A stretch of DNA of 64,000 nucleotides, from NCBI GenBank assembly GCA_003216375.1, contig QCIZ01000007.1, forward strand, positions 1 through 64,000, read 5' to 3'. The number at the start of each line of letters is the position of its first letter. The stretch's first letter is position 1. Shown piece by piece: positions 1 through 8,185 of this stretch. The position numbers were made by a program, and so were the translations under genes. This stretch comes from Prochlorococcus sp. AG-402-O21 (lineage in GTDB: Bacteria; Cyanobacteriota; Cyanobacteriia; PCC-6307; Cyanobiaceae). The notes under the pieces were generated by a model. It saw only the letters and a list, made by a program, of their open reading frames with translations. It was not told where the DNA came from and made no database searches.

Positions 1-31
1 AACCGTTAAACTTTTCTGCTTCTGGAGTCAT
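1..31 (-). CDS. hli: High-light-inducible protein, N-terminal fragment (cut by window edge)
   Basis: The reverse strand reads MTPEAEKFNG before the window ends. This matches the start of the complete Hli at 9648-9755 (TPEAEKFNGWMAM). Hli proteins are one-helix chlorophyll-binding photoprotection proteins of the thylakoid. Only ten codons are visible. Confidence 0.7.
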   Translation of the reverse strand, partial: MTPEAEKFNG

Positions 32-283
32 GAAGAATACCAAGATGTGTATGTGAATAAATGTAAACTAATTGTTAACATACGTAAAGCATTGAAAGTA
101 CGGCTTGCCTCCTAAGAATGATATTCAGTTAAAAAGGCTACAAAAAAGTCAGTAATTACAGTAGCTTTGACTACACTAGTTTTGAAATTTCAAAAAAAAT
201 AAAATTTTCAAACAAATCAAAAAGCTCTAAAATAGTGTGACACCTGTGTGTATAAAATTAAGTTAAATTATTTTTTTTAGATC

Positions 284-556
284 TCAGTTATAAAAAAAGT
301 CAATTTCTTTAGCTTTTAATCCATCCCAACCAGCATTGATTAATCGTGTATTTAGAGTGTCTTGGTCAAAATGCTTGGATCCAGTTTTAACAATACGGTT
401 TCGCATTGATTTCTTAACTCCACTTCTTTTACGTGCATTTTCTTTATCCATGACTTCCCCATAAAGAGAAAGCATTTCTGAAGGAATAGGACTTCCATCT
501 AGATCTAATCCAGCTTGAATAGCGTTATCAATTGCATCTGGTCCAGAAAACTCCAC
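284..556 (-). CDS. Conserved-looking hypothetical protein, 90 aa
   Basis: I do not recognise a domain. The protein is soluble, with a basic stretch (ARKRSGVKKSMRNRIVK) near residues 41-57. The frame opens with GTG, but it stays open upstream and reads SPLRFFLVEFSG across the start, which looks like coding sequence. No ATG is available there before the stop, so either the start is non-standard or the 5' end has been altered. The next gene upstream on this strand starts 88 bp away. Confidence 0.6.
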   Translation of the reverse strand: MEFSGPDAIDNAIQAGLDLDGSPIPSEMLSLYGEVMDKENARKRSGVKKSMRNRIVKTGSKHFDQDTLNTRLINAGWDGLKAKEIDFFYN

Positions 557-643
557 AAGAAAAAAGCGTAATGGACTTATTCTCCTATCGCATCTACCGA
601 TTTCTGGAATTCTTAGTAGAAAGAAGAAACGTTGTGTGAAATT

Positions 644-1279
644 TTACTTTAAGCGATAAATAACTGAAAGATTATTTGCTGGCATATCGATAACGTTATC
701 AAGTTTAAATCCATTTTTAAATGCAATATCGTTAACGTTTTCTAAGTTGCGAACCCCCCAGAGCGGGTTTTGCATTTTTAGGGATTGATCAAAATTCAAA
801 TTACTTTCTGAAGTTTGCTTCTCTTTTCTTAAAAAAGGTCCATAGAGCATCAAAAAATTACATTGATCTAGATATTTCTTTGATTCTTCAAACAAAGATC
901 TTGTACAACTCCATGGTGAGATATGAATCATATTTATGCACACAATTCCTTTAATTAAAGCCCCAAGTCGATTGGTGATTGACCATGGACGAATTTCTAC
1001 ATCAAGATTAAGTGGTTCAGGCATTTTTGAATAAAGGCCCTCATGCATAATCCATGAATTAATACTTTTTCTATGTACTAATTCGGGATCACTAGTTTGC
1101 CAGGTAATTGATGGGAATTTTTTTTGAAAGAATACTCCGTGTTCTCCACTACCACTCGCTATTTCTAAAAGCAAACTATTAGGAGAAATATAATTGCTTA
1201 AAACTGCGGCGATGGACTCACGGTTCCTAATCGTAGCAGGAAAATTTAGGCGATAGTCGGGATTTATATTGTCCATCAT
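644..1279 (-). CDS. DUF938-family SAM-dependent methyltransferase-like protein
   Basis: The 211-aa protein carries the class I methyltransferase motif LEIASGSGEHGVFF at about residues 37-50 and the family-typical INMIHISPW region in the middle. This is the expected length for DUF938 proteins, whose substrate is unknown. Its ATG overlaps the stop of the zinc-ribbon gene 1276-1539 by four bases (ATGA), so the two are probably co-transcribed and translationally coupled. Confidence 0.8.
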   Translation of the reverse strand: MMDNINPDYRLNFPATIRNRESIAAVLSNYISPNSLLLEIASGSGEHGVFFQKKFPSITWQTSDPELVHRKSINSWIMHEGLYSKMPEPLNLDVEIRPWSITNRLGALIKGIVCINMIHISPWSCTRSLFEESKKYLDQCNFLMLYGPFLRKEKQTSESNLNFDQSLKMQNPLWGVRNLENVNDIAFKNGFKLDNVIDMPANNLSVIYRLK

Positions 1280-1539
1280 TTATCAATAGTTAATAGGACT
1301 AACGAATCTGAATTGTTTGGAAGTTTTTCCTTAGAAAAATCTTTAATAACAAAAATAATCATTATTACTAAAGGAGCTAAAAATGCGGATGCGGCAATTG
1401 CTCCAATAATTCGTCTTGAATTTAATAATGACTTTTTAACTAATGGGTCACCGCAGAGGCCACAAATTAAAATACCATCACTACTAGTTTTATGAAACTG
1501 ATAACGAGAAGAGCAGAAAGGGCAATAATATCGGCTCAT
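1276..1539 (-). CDS. Zinc-ribbon membrane protein, 87 aa
   Basis: CPFC at residues 6-9 and CGLCG about 20 residues later form a four-cysteine zinc ribbon. One hydrophobic segment follows (about residues 45-66). The protein is therefore likely membrane-anchored with a small metal-binding head. It is the first gene of a two-gene unit with the DUF938 methyltransferase. Partner unknown. Confidence 0.7.
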   Translation of the reverse strand: MSRYYCPFCSSRYQFHKTSSDGILICGLCGDPLVKKSLLNSRRIIGAIAASAFLAPLVIMIIFVIKDFSKEKLPNNSDSLVLLTIDK

Positions 1540-1627
1540 TTCTGATCTAACAAAAAAAATTTATCTATATTAAATATGCCTACCATTATAAAAAGCAAAC
1601 TAATTTGATTAAATGTAGGATTGAAAG

Positions 1628-2314
1628 ATGAGAGAAGAGAATGAGGTATCAAATCATCTTATAAGGAATCTTGATAGAATATCTCCAGAAAATTCTATCT
1701 TTAATTACAAATCTGGAAGCAAAGCCTTTGTATCATTAGGACAAGGAAATATTCGTGAATGGTTGGGAACATTTCTTCCAAATACAAGAATAATTATAGA
1801 ACCAAAAATCATTGGATCAATCATTGGTATTCAATATATCAATGGAGAATTAAACAAGGTAATAAATAAAAATAGTCAAGACATTACAGAAAGTATAAGC
1901 TCTATAAAAATTATTCCTAAAAGCCTACCGATTAAAAACAGAATAGAAATACAAGGAGTTCTATACGACTATAAAACAACATTAAATAAAAAAAATCAAA
2001 CTGAATTTGTAGAAATACAAAATAATAAATCACAGTCTAAAAGAGTAAAATTCTGCGCTTTTCAAATATGTCATTGCAATATTAATCATTATCAATCACT
2101 TCAAGAGTTAAAACATCTAAATTTTGAAATCCCACAAACTCAATTTACAAACTTCATTACAGATATCGAAATCTATCTTCAATGCTGGAGAGAGGGTAAG
2201 TTATTTACAAGCTATCCAACTGATGGACTAGTTTTGAAAATTAATTCAAGAAAATTGCAAAAGTATCTTGGAGGAAATAACATATCAACACCTTGGGCAT
2301 ACGAAGTAAATTAA
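1628..2314 (+). CDS. Degenerate NAD+-dependent DNA-ligase adenylation-domain-like protein
   Basis: The 228-aa protein follows the order of motifs in the LigA nucleotidyltransferase domain. These are IEPKIIG at residues 57-63 (LigA: EPKIDG, where K is the adenylated lysine), IEIQG at 106-110 (LigA: E-x-RGE), TDGLVLKIN at 198-206 (LigA: DGVVIKVN) and a terminal PWAYEV (LigA: PRWAIAYKF). Lys60 and Lys204 are kept, but the motif I Asp is Ile and the E-x-R-G-E motif lacks the Arg and last Glu. The OB, zinc, HhH and BRCT domains are absent. The assignment comes from motif reading. The protein is probably not an active ligase and may bind nucleotide or be decaying. Confidence 0.6.
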   Translation: MREENEVSNHLIRNLDRISPENSIFNYKSGSKAFVSLGQGNIREWLGTFLPNTRIIIEPKIIGSIIGIQYINGELNKVINKNSQDITESISSIKIIPKSLPIKNRIEIQGVLYDYKTTLNKKNQTEFVEIQNNKSQSKRVKFCAFQICHCNINHYQSLQELKHLNFEIPQTQFTNFITDIEIYLQCWREGKLFTSYPTDGLVLKINSRKLQKYLGGNNISTPWAYEVN

Positions 2315-2460
2315 TGATTGTTGTTACGATGCAAAAAGCATCACAAGTCATGGGAGGAGTAGATATCCTTTCCCCAATGGGATTAACCATCCTAACCATA
2401 GGAATACTATTTACAGTAGGTGTTCCACTAATAATGATTTTAAGAGGAAAGAAAGATTAA
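2314..2460 (+). CDS. Small single-span membrane protein, 48 aa
   Basis: The ATG shares its A with the TAA of the ligase-like gene, so translation is likely coupled. One hydrophobic segment (about residues 22-42) ends in the basic tail RGKKD. No family recognised. Confidence 0.65.
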   Translation: MIVVTMQKASQVMGGVDILSPMGLTILTIGILFTVGVPLIMILRGKKD

Positions 2461-2572
2461 GTTATTTTCACTGAAGTCTTTATCAAAAAAAAATTGAAAG
2501 TAACCAAACAAACAACTATAAAATAGGGATATAGATTAAACTCGTAAAAACAAACTTAAATACAAGAAAAAT

Positions 2573-3010
2573 ATGAATAAAGATATTAAAATTTTAATTA
2601 CTAATATGAAATACTTAATTAAGTCTAAACAAACCAGGCGATTTCATTTGAATTTGGTATTGCTATCAGGGTTACTCTTAGTACAATTGCAACAAACTAG
2701 ATCTGAAGAAATTTTTCTTAAATGTGTTGGTACATATGAAATAAATAGAGGTGCCCTAATTAAACCAGATTGGGAAACAAGTTATCTAACAATTAATCTA
2801 GATGGATTAATATCTACTGTTGAAGATAAAGGAATAAAAAAAGAAGGAAGGACATTGATTAGGCGTAATTTTTACACAGTTACGCACAGAGATAATAGAA
2901 ACAGCGTTAAGAATATCTACAAAATAAATGGAAATCATGGAACATACTCAGTTGAATCTCCTCAAAGGAATAGAACTTTGATAGGCACTTGTCAAAAAGG
3001 AAGAGGCTAA
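2573..3010 (+). CDS. Exported hypothetical protein, 145 aa
   Basis: A hydrophobic segment (LNLVLLSGLLLVQLQ) precedes TRSEE, which fits a long signal peptide. The start could be the internal Met12. The mature part has two cysteines and is rich in Thr, Asn and Arg. Small exported proteins of this layout are common in Prochlorococcus islands. Function unknown. Confidence 0.65.
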   Translation: MNKDIKILITNMKYLIKSKQTRRFHLNLVLLSGLLLVQLQQTRSEEIFLKCVGTYEINRGALIKPDWETSYLTINLDGLISTVEDKGIKKEGRTLIRRNFYTVTHRDNRNSVKNIYKINGNHGTYSVESPQRNRTLIGTCQKGRG

Positions 3011-3062
3011 AAAGATTGATTTAAAAACTTTAAAAGACATCTTCAATTATTTTCTAAATTGA

Positions 3063-3203
3063 TTAGTTATCACTTCTTTTACTTTGATCAAGTCCTTGGG
3101 CTCTGCGGTTTTTGGCAATACCTCCTACCCCAAGCACTAAAAAAATCACGTAAAAAAATACAGTAGAAATAATCGTAATGATACTAATCGTGGCGAGATT
3201 CAT
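3063..3203 (-). CDS. Small membrane protein, 46 aa
   Basis: One long hydrophobic helix (about residues 5-30) is followed by a basic, polar tail (NRRAQGLDQSKRSDN). The clean ATG-to-TAA frame and membrane-plus-charged-tail design resemble photosystem-sized accessory peptides, but I do not recognise it. Confidence 0.55.
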   Translation of the reverse strand: MNLATISIITIISTVFFYVIFLVLGVGGIAKNRRAQGLDQSKRSDN

Positions 3204-3262
3204 TAAAGAAATATTGATTTCATATGTTCTCTTAATCTAACAGGAAGTATCAATACAACACT

Positions 3263-3349
3263 TTAAGTAAAGACAACAGTAACGCTGCTGATCAGTATGG
3301 CGAAGGTAATAATGAAAAAAGGTAAAACCTGAATTTGATTGTTATCCAT
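3263..3349 (-). CDS. Tiny putative membrane peptide, 28 aa
   Basis: The frame MDNNQIQVLPFF is followed by a continuous hydrophobic run to the stop. An ATG three codons upstream is an alternative start. It is supported only by its composition and by the neighbouring small membrane genes. From here to 3528 I see nothing else. Confidence 0.4.
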   Translation of the reverse strand: MDNNQIQVLPFFIITFAILISSVTVVFT

Positions 3350-3527
3350 AAATATCATTTTTCTATACCGTAATAAAATCACAGAAGAGACGAGACGAAC
3401 AAGTAAGCAAAAACATTAGTAATAACCGACCTACCATTATTTTTTTGGTACAAAGCTATTGTTTAAGAAGACTTAAAGTATATAAATTAGTAGCTAGAAT
3501 AAAAAATCCTTTCAATCTTAAGTTGAT

Positions 3528-3821
3528 ATGTGGGTAAGCATAGATCTTTGCTTAGTACCAATAGGGGTCGGTGTCTCATTATCTCCATACATAAAGTCGT
3601 GCTTATCAATTATTGAGGAACACAAGCTCGAATATGAACTAGGTCCAAATGGAACAGCAATTGAGGGGGAGTGGGATCAAGTTTTTGAATGTGTAAAGAA
3701 ATGCCATGAGGCAGTTCATAGCAAAGGTGCTCCACGTATTTACACAACATTAAAAGTAAATACACGTACAGATAAGAAGCAATTATTTAAAGAAAAAGTG
3801 GAAAGCATAAGAGGCTCATAG
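3528..3821 (+). CDS. MTH1187/DUF77-family (thiamine-binding-like) protein
   Basis: The 97-aa protein has the layout of the MTH1187/YkoF-like family: a first strand WVSIDLCLVPIG, a central YELGPNGTAIEG, and a helix EVFECVKKCHEAVHSKGAPRI-type segment. Members are small ferredoxin-like oligomers, and some bind thiamine. The ligand here is not shown by sequence alone. Confidence 0.8.
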   Translation: MWVSIDLCLVPIGVGVSLSPYIKSCLSIIEEHKLEYELGPNGTAIEGEWDQVFECVKKCHEAVHSKGAPRIYTTLKVNTRTDKKQLFKEKVESIRGS

Positions 3822-3941
3822 CAAAAGGATTTAAAGCATTAAGAAAAGGTTTAAAACCCTAAAACAAAAGAAAGATCCCAACAATTACCCATGCATATCC
3901 AGAACTCTACTGATATAAAAGAAATACCAGCACGGTAATTA

Positions 3942-4043
3942 ATGACTATCTTTGCTCGTCTAAGTAGATCAGAAGTTATTCACGGAAGAGTCGCTATGTT
4001 TATCGTTGCTATCTGGTTATTCACAAATTATCTAATTCGTTAA
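3942..4043 (+). CDS. Very short Hli-like protein, 33 aa
   Basis: The frame contains EVIHGRVAM, matching the chlorophyll-binding ExxxGRxAM core of Hli/CAB helices, followed by a hydrophobic helix. It lacks the TGQIIPG tail of the other Hli proteins in the window. It is likely a one-helix pigment-binding or scaffold peptide. The next gene begins two bases after its stop. Confidence 0.6.
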   Translation: MTIFARLSRSEVIHGRVAMFIVAIWLFTNYLIR

Positions 4044-4045
4044 GA

Positions 4046-4180
4046 ATGGCTAACCCTATTAAAACTTGGTTTTTTGAATTAATCGAAGATGCAATAGGCA
4101 GTAAAGCCATGAAGCAATTTAAGGAAGAAGAAGAAAAAAAAGATAATCCAGAATCAAATGACGAGCCCAACCAAAATTAG
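4046..4180 (+). CDS. Acidic-tailed small protein, 44 aa
   Basis: The protein has an amphipathic N-terminus (IKTWFFELIEDAIG) and a highly charged tail (KEEEEKKDNPESNDEP). It follows the Hli-like gene by two bases, so the two probably form an operon. No family recognised. Confidence 0.55.
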   Translation: MANPIKTWFFELIEDAIGSKAMKQFKEEEEKKDNPESNDEPNQN

Positions 4181-4217
4181 ATGCTAATAAATCCTACTTA
4201 TTTAGATAGCCACAGAA

Positions 4218-4388
4218 TCAATCCCATTCAGCCGCAACGGCTCTTAAACCACTAGCAATAATCTCGTTGGGGCAATTGGTATCCTCCTTTAAGGCTTTAG
4301 CGGCAAGATGAACATTCTCCCAAAATAATGATACTGCTCCTATTTTTTGATCATCAGAGAATTTAAATTCCTCAAAAGCTTTTGGCAT
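4218..4388 (-). CDS. Hypothetical protein, 56 aa
   Basis: A compact soluble helical protein with clear coding texture (SDDQKIGAVSLFWENVHLA) and a single Cys. It is too short for domain assignment. It is the last of three consecutive small minus-strand genes (4791 down to 4218). Confidence 0.55.
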   Translation of the reverse strand: MPKAFEEFKFSDDQKIGAVSLFWENVHLAAKALKEDTNCPNEIIASGLRAVAAEWD

Positions 4389-4419
4389 TTTCCTGTTTTT
4401 TTAAGTTCTAGCAAAAAAT

Positions 4420-4572
4420 TCACTCGTCAACTTCAATTTTCACAGCTTCAATGTAATTATCTTTTTTATTGTCTGAATATAGTTTTCTAGTGATAAAAAC
4501 TGCAATGGTCGCTAAAAAAATAAAGCCAACACTTTGAACAAAATCTATATAGGTTGCCAAAAAATGACCCAT
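4420..4572 (-). CDS. Small membrane protein, 50 aa
   Basis: The hydrophobic helix FVQSVGFIFLATIAVFI is followed by a charged tail ending EVDE. It has clean start and stop codons and sits in a run of minus-strand small genes. Function unknown. Confidence 0.55.
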   Translation of the reverse strand: MGHFLATYIDFVQSVGFIFLATIAVFITRKLYSDNKKDNYIEAVKIEVDE

Positions 4573-4650
4573 TGGAAACTTGATTTTTTCAAATGTAGAG
4601 GAAAAAAATCAAAAGAGAAATTCAACAGCACAAAAGCAATAAACAGTAAC

Positions 4651-4791
4651 TTAATAATCTCTTGAAGCCAAATGACTTTCACCCAACAAGGTACCAGTAC
4701 CTAGATCAAAAACATTATCCAAATTAGATAACAACTCTTTTAATTCTTCTCCACTGATTCTTTTAATTTCTTGGTAAGTTTCTTTAGACAT
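4651..4791 (-). CDS. Hypothetical protein, 46 aa
   Basis: A soluble, leucine-rich amphipathic peptide (GEELKELLSNLDNVFDLG) with no cysteines. The texture is protein-like, but no family is recognised. Confidence 0.5.
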   Translation of the reverse strand: MSKETYQEIKRISGEELKELLSNLDNVFDLGTGTLLGESHLASRDY

Positions 4792-4976
4792 CGAAAATAC
4801 AAAATCAGATGCAAATTTAACAACTCCCAATCAGCTCAGAGACCGTAAAGACCGATAGGGGTAATTGCCTTTCGGCATACTTCAATAGAAAGAATAATGA
4901 TAATAATAAGCAAGGCTATATAAAAATTCCTAATCATTACCACTAACAAAATAACAATATCTATGAAAAATAGATG

Positions 4977-5640
4977 TTAAGTAATTATTCCTACACGCCT
5001 GGCAGTGGTTTGTTCTTATATTTTTTGAACTTCTCAGGACAACCTTCTTTTTATACTGAGCTTTAGAAGGTTGTTTCTTTGAATAAGAAACGTCAGTGCT
5101 CCCCCCCCAGAAGCCAATCAATTATCGCCCTTGGTAATTGATTGTCTGACGTATATCAATCCTAAAATTTCCTTTTCTTCAATGGTTCTGTAGGACCGTA
5201 CGTCTTAGGTAGGGAAACCGTAGAAATATCAAAACTCATTTAATTAGACATTTAAAAAGGGCCCGAGGGGGCCCTTTTTTCTTTACCGATTCTTTGGAAG
5301 CTTCTGGATATTGGTGGCCTGGGGCCAAGTGTCTAGTAGAAAGGCTTTTGTACTCCGTTAGGGCACCTAAACGATGCAGAGGAGTTTCGACTGAATTGAC
5401 GCACCTATATCATTGATCCTTGTCGCATCAGACGAATAGCCTACTTATTCATTGAGAATGTTGGAGCAGGAACCAGAATTCAGTTCGCTTCTCTTAAATA
5501 CTCAGGTGGAGTGTCGACCATCAATGGTGCCTCTGAGCTCAACAAAAGTATCTTTGCTCTATTCGCACCTCAACGCAATCAGCCTTAATGCCCATTGCAT
5601 TTCCACTTAACCTGGTCAAAAATAGTAAGTTTGGGGGTCT
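4977..5640 (+). repeat. Long direct repeat, copy 1 (~660 bp)
   Basis: This segment is repeated at 15871-16533 with a constant offset of 10,894 bases, no internal indels and three substitutions that I could find (one near 4997, two in 5546-5558). It contains a C8 run near 5101, a 25-codon reverse frame (5239 to 5162, starting MSFDISTVSLPKTYGP), a GC-rich bidirectional terminator, and a start-less forward frame ending at 5588 whose translation (FIENVGAGTRIQFASLKYSG) looks like a gene tail. The repeat ends abruptly on both sides in unrelated sequence. Confidence 0.9.
5254..5282. terminator. Bidirectional terminator inside repeat copy 1
   Basis: GGGCCC, a four-base loop and GGGCCC are flanked by A-runs on the left and T-runs on the right. 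It can therefore stop transcription from either side. The same structure recurs in copy 2. Confidence 0.75.
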
Positions 5641-5670
5641 AAGAATTTCATCTCAAATCAAAACTTCAAT

Positions 5671-6015
5671 ATGTCGAGACAACAAACAAGTAAACAAGAT
5701 CAAACAAGCATTTACGGAGAGATAGCTAAAGGGTGTAGAACTGATCCTCAAAAAATTGAATTTTTCGATTCATCTAAGGAAGCATTTTTCACTGATTCAA
5801 ATGAATCAACAAGCTCGGTTAATGAAGATATCCCAAAAGACTTAGACGACGGGTTTTACGTATACGAAAATATGAAAAAACTTAGTGAAACGGAGCTTGA
5901 AGAGTTAAAAAGTCTGACCTGGAAGAAATACCCAGAAAACTTTAAGATATTTTTATTCGATTTTTGCATCTTAAATGGCGATTCATATTCAAAATACTTC
6001 CTCGATTCAAGGTAG
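5671..6015 (+). CDS. Hypothetical protein, 114 aa
   Basis: A soluble, acidic protein. The N-terminal half is low complexity (Ser/Asn/Asp), and the C-terminal part (ETELEELKSLTWKKYPENF) is more structured and ends in aromatic-rich sequence. It begins 31 bases after repeat copy 1. No family recognised. Confidence 0.55.
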   Translation: MSRQQTSKQDQTSIYGEIAKGCRTDPQKIEFFDSSKEAFFTDSNESTSSVNEDIPKDLDDGFYVYENMKKLSETELEELKSLTWKKYPENFKIFLFDFCILNGDSYSKYFLDSR

Positions 6016-6213
6016 TTTTGCAATTTACTAATACACTCCCCTTAGTAAAGGAACACGATAATTTGCTGTTGTGGCATACGGAGAATTGATCTATCAAAGA
6101 CTATTTAAAGAGATCCAATAATATATTTTTTGGTTATGGACCATAAATATAATGCGTTATTGCAAGCAAGAAATGAGCTTTTAAATTGAAGAAATAACTT
6201 TATTTCTCACCTA

Positions 6214-6480
6214 ATGATTGAAACAACTGTATGTACATTTGATGTGAATGTACCTTACGATGAATAGGTCAGAAAGTTTGACAAGGACGAGGCTCAAGCC
6301 AGATCAGCAAAGGAATAAAGGTGATTTTCAGAGGTGTCAACAAAGACAATCCTGAAAAAGCGATAGTTATAGTTCAAGCTTTAAAGGGTGTCCTAGGGAA
6401 AAATATACATGAGAACATAGAAATATTTGAAAAAAAATGGTGCAGTTATGAATACTCCAGAACCTATTCTCTGGTCTTGA
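6214..6480 (+). pseudogene. Decayed copy of the DUF3764-like small protein family
   Basis: The frame begins MIETTVCTFDVNVPYDE, hits a stop, continues VRKFDKDEAQARSAKE, hits another stop, then resumes in a shifted frame as VIFRGVNKDNPEKAIVIVQ. This parallels the intact proteins at 51963-52241 and 28703-29011 (TVFTFKI..F.DWA..FDS, then PLYRGVSKDDPELVVVIHQ). There are at least two stops and one frame change. Confidence 0.75.
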
Positions 6481-6547
6481 GGATCCACACTGCTTAGGTA
6501 TAAATAAAGAATCAAATCTAAAGATTAGTCTCAATTAAATCTCAACA

Positions 6548-6817
6548 ATGATTAGAAATCTGTTTTTCTTACTCCTCGGAGCATTTAGCGGTCTTTGGTT
6601 TATATGGCCTCAAATCATTACGACCAAAGGTTGGGAATGCACAAAAGATGTTATTGCATCTTCTAATGAAGATCTAACAGATATGGAATCATTAATTGAA
6701 TCATTGCCAAACAGAATCAAATTAGGCTTGGCTGTTTCCCCTAGAACATTGTTAAAGAGAGAGAACCTTACTCGTATCGAGAAGCTCAGAATTGTTGGAG
6801 ATGCTTGCTTTAGATAA
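6548..6817 (+). CDS. Membrane-anchored hypothetical protein, 89 aa
   Basis: An N-terminal hydrophobic segment (LFFLLLGAFSGLWFIWP) is followed by a soluble domain with two cysteines (one near residue 31, one near the C-terminus). It may be an exported or anchored protein. The reverse-strand frame over it looks like a shadow. Function unknown. Confidence 0.55.
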   Translation: MIRNLFFLLLGAFSGLWFIWPQIITTKGWECTKDVIASSNEDLTDMESLIESLPNRIKLGLAVSPRTLLKRENLTRIEKLRIVGDACFR

Positions 6818-6872
6818 TTTAACAGCCTCAAGGAAAAATTATCATTATTATCATCAACAAAAAGTTGGCGTC

Positions 6873-7376
6873 TTAACTTATCAAAGCAATTGCTTCTTTT
6901 AATTCGTTCGCATGATTGATCTCATCCTGAGCAATTTCACGTATCCTCTGATCGTTTGGATTAACTGTTAGATACTTTGCATAAGTTTCATACGCATGTT
7001 CTTCAATTTTTATATTGATATCGTATGCATTTGATGGAGATAGCAAATAATAAAAAACCATTACCCAGTAATAGAAGAGCACTAAATGCCTAGCGAGAAA
7101 TCGATCAACCCAATATCTATTGCCGCTTCTTGATTCCATCTCCTCTAAATGCTCCGTCTCATTGATTGCTTGGTAGAAATGAGCCTTCATAAGCTTGTTG
7201 CTTAAAGGGGTCTTTAGACCAAGCGATTCTTGTAAATGCAAAACTGATAAGAATGCAAAATAAGGTGCTCTAGCAATTACCTCAAGAACCCAAAAACGTT
7301 GTATCGGTCTACCTTCGTAGATTCGATCAAGAATACTTACACTAAAATCTAAAACAAAAGAATTAAAATCTTTCAT
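6873..7376 (-). CDS. ptox: Plastoquinol terminal oxidase (alternative oxidase family)
   Basis: The 167-aa di-iron oxidase moves electrons from plastoquinol to oxygen, giving a water-water safety valve for photosynthesis. The metal ligands of the family are visible: Glu32 in LEVIAR, ETEH at 73-76 (Glu73, His76), the EEHAYETY region at 125-132, and EINH at 152-155 (Glu152, His155). Hydrophobic segments flank residues 36-48 and 95-112. It is monocistronic here, beside Hli and pigment-protection genes, which fits a light-stress role. PTOX is known from several Prochlorococcus and their phages. Confidence 0.9.
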   Translation of the reverse strand: MKDFNSFVLDFSVSILDRIYEGRPIQRFWVLEVIARAPYFAFLSVLHLQESLGLKTPLSNKLMKAHFYQAINETEHLEEMESRSGNRYWVDRFLARHLVLFYYWVMVFYYLLSPSNAYDINIKIEEHAYETYAKYLTVNPNDQRIREIAQDEINHANELKEAIALIS

Positions 7377-7494
7377 AATTCATTAACGCACTGTATAAGT
7401 ATAAATACGTAACAAACGAATATGAGTTATAACTTATTTATTTAACTATAGATAGAAACCGGAGCTGAATATGGAAGCAGGCCAATGATTAAAT

Positions 7495-7671
7495 CTATCT
7501 TGCTCGGACAGGCTGGTAAGCAGGAATCATCTTTCCTCCACCGAAATCGTCATCATCATCTGGAAGCGCTCTTGAAATTAGTTCTACGAGAACTAGAGCA
7601 GCAATAGGATAGAAGCACCATAAAACAGCTTTCCAGATGGGAAATGAGTCAACTAGCTGAAGCTCAGACAT
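7495..7671 (-). CDS. Small single-span protein with Asp-Gly motif, 58 aa
   Basis: A hydrophobic helix (AVLWCFYPIAALVLVELI) is followed by DDDDDFGGGKMIPAYQPV. The acidic run plus GGG-x-M and a following P-V is shared with the proteins at 10100-10276 (DDDDMDGGM) and 16968-17102 (DDDDDGGGMMRPV). It is a member of a local paralogous family of unknown function. Confidence 0.7.
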   Translation of the reverse strand: MSELQLVDSFPIWKAVLWCFYPIAALVLVELISRALPDDDDDFGGGKMIPAYQPVRAR

Positions 7672-7845
7672 GTATCAGAAAATTGTTTGGACAAACCTAA
7701 CTGATCTAAAAATATTTAGTGTTACGGTTAGCACGAAGTGAATGTTTATCTAATCGATACTTGTGTAAAAAACATTTCATGTTGTCTAAGTTTTCCACAG
7801 TCTCAGAGTGCTTAAACAACTCCAAGTTCTAAATAAAAAGCAATT

Positions 7846-8091
7846 CCAATAAAAAAGACCCTAGGTATGGTGTCCTACGGGCCTGGGTGATGGGGATCTT
7901 ATTTTTAACTGTTTTTCATCTAAATTGCAACCCCTACCATATCTGGTGTTAGAAAGATTAAAAAAACAGGAAAAAAGACCCATATCTGGAATTATTAGCT
8001 TGCGTAATATTTACAAAGCGAGTAGTATTTTTGAATTACTGGGTGATGGGGATCTCTCAGTATCTTCTCCCTCAAATTTGAGGGTTTTTTT
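7846..8091 (+). ncRNA. Candidate structured RNA, copy 1
   Basis: The first ~52 bases recur inverted at 24646-24697 with one mismatch. They hold a hairpin (CCCTAGG, loop, CCTACGGG) and the word CTGGGTGATGGGGAT. The same word returns at 8039-8054, followed by a terminator (CCCTCAAATTTGAGGG plus seven T). The other locus has the same order and nearly the same length, with an unrelated middle. A 68-codon frame at 7925-8131 runs across the terminator and is not credible as a gene. Confidence 0.55.
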
Positions 8092-8185
8092 ATGCCATGA
8101 ATTTCTGCACGTAATTTCTATGATGGATTAAGGCAAAATTAGTAAAAAACTGTTGTGATGCTTATTTTTTTCGCAAATCGAAAAG

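Noticed and set aside
4930-5121. 63-codon reverse frame in the long repeat (partly shared by the second copy)
   Set aside because: The frame crosses the left edge of the repeat, so its C-terminal end is not shared; it also runs through the C8 tract. Kept only as a note under the repeat.
7925-8131. 68-codon forward frame
   Set aside because: It crosses the repeated word and a strong terminator of the RNA-like element; its translation changes character across these and matches nothing.
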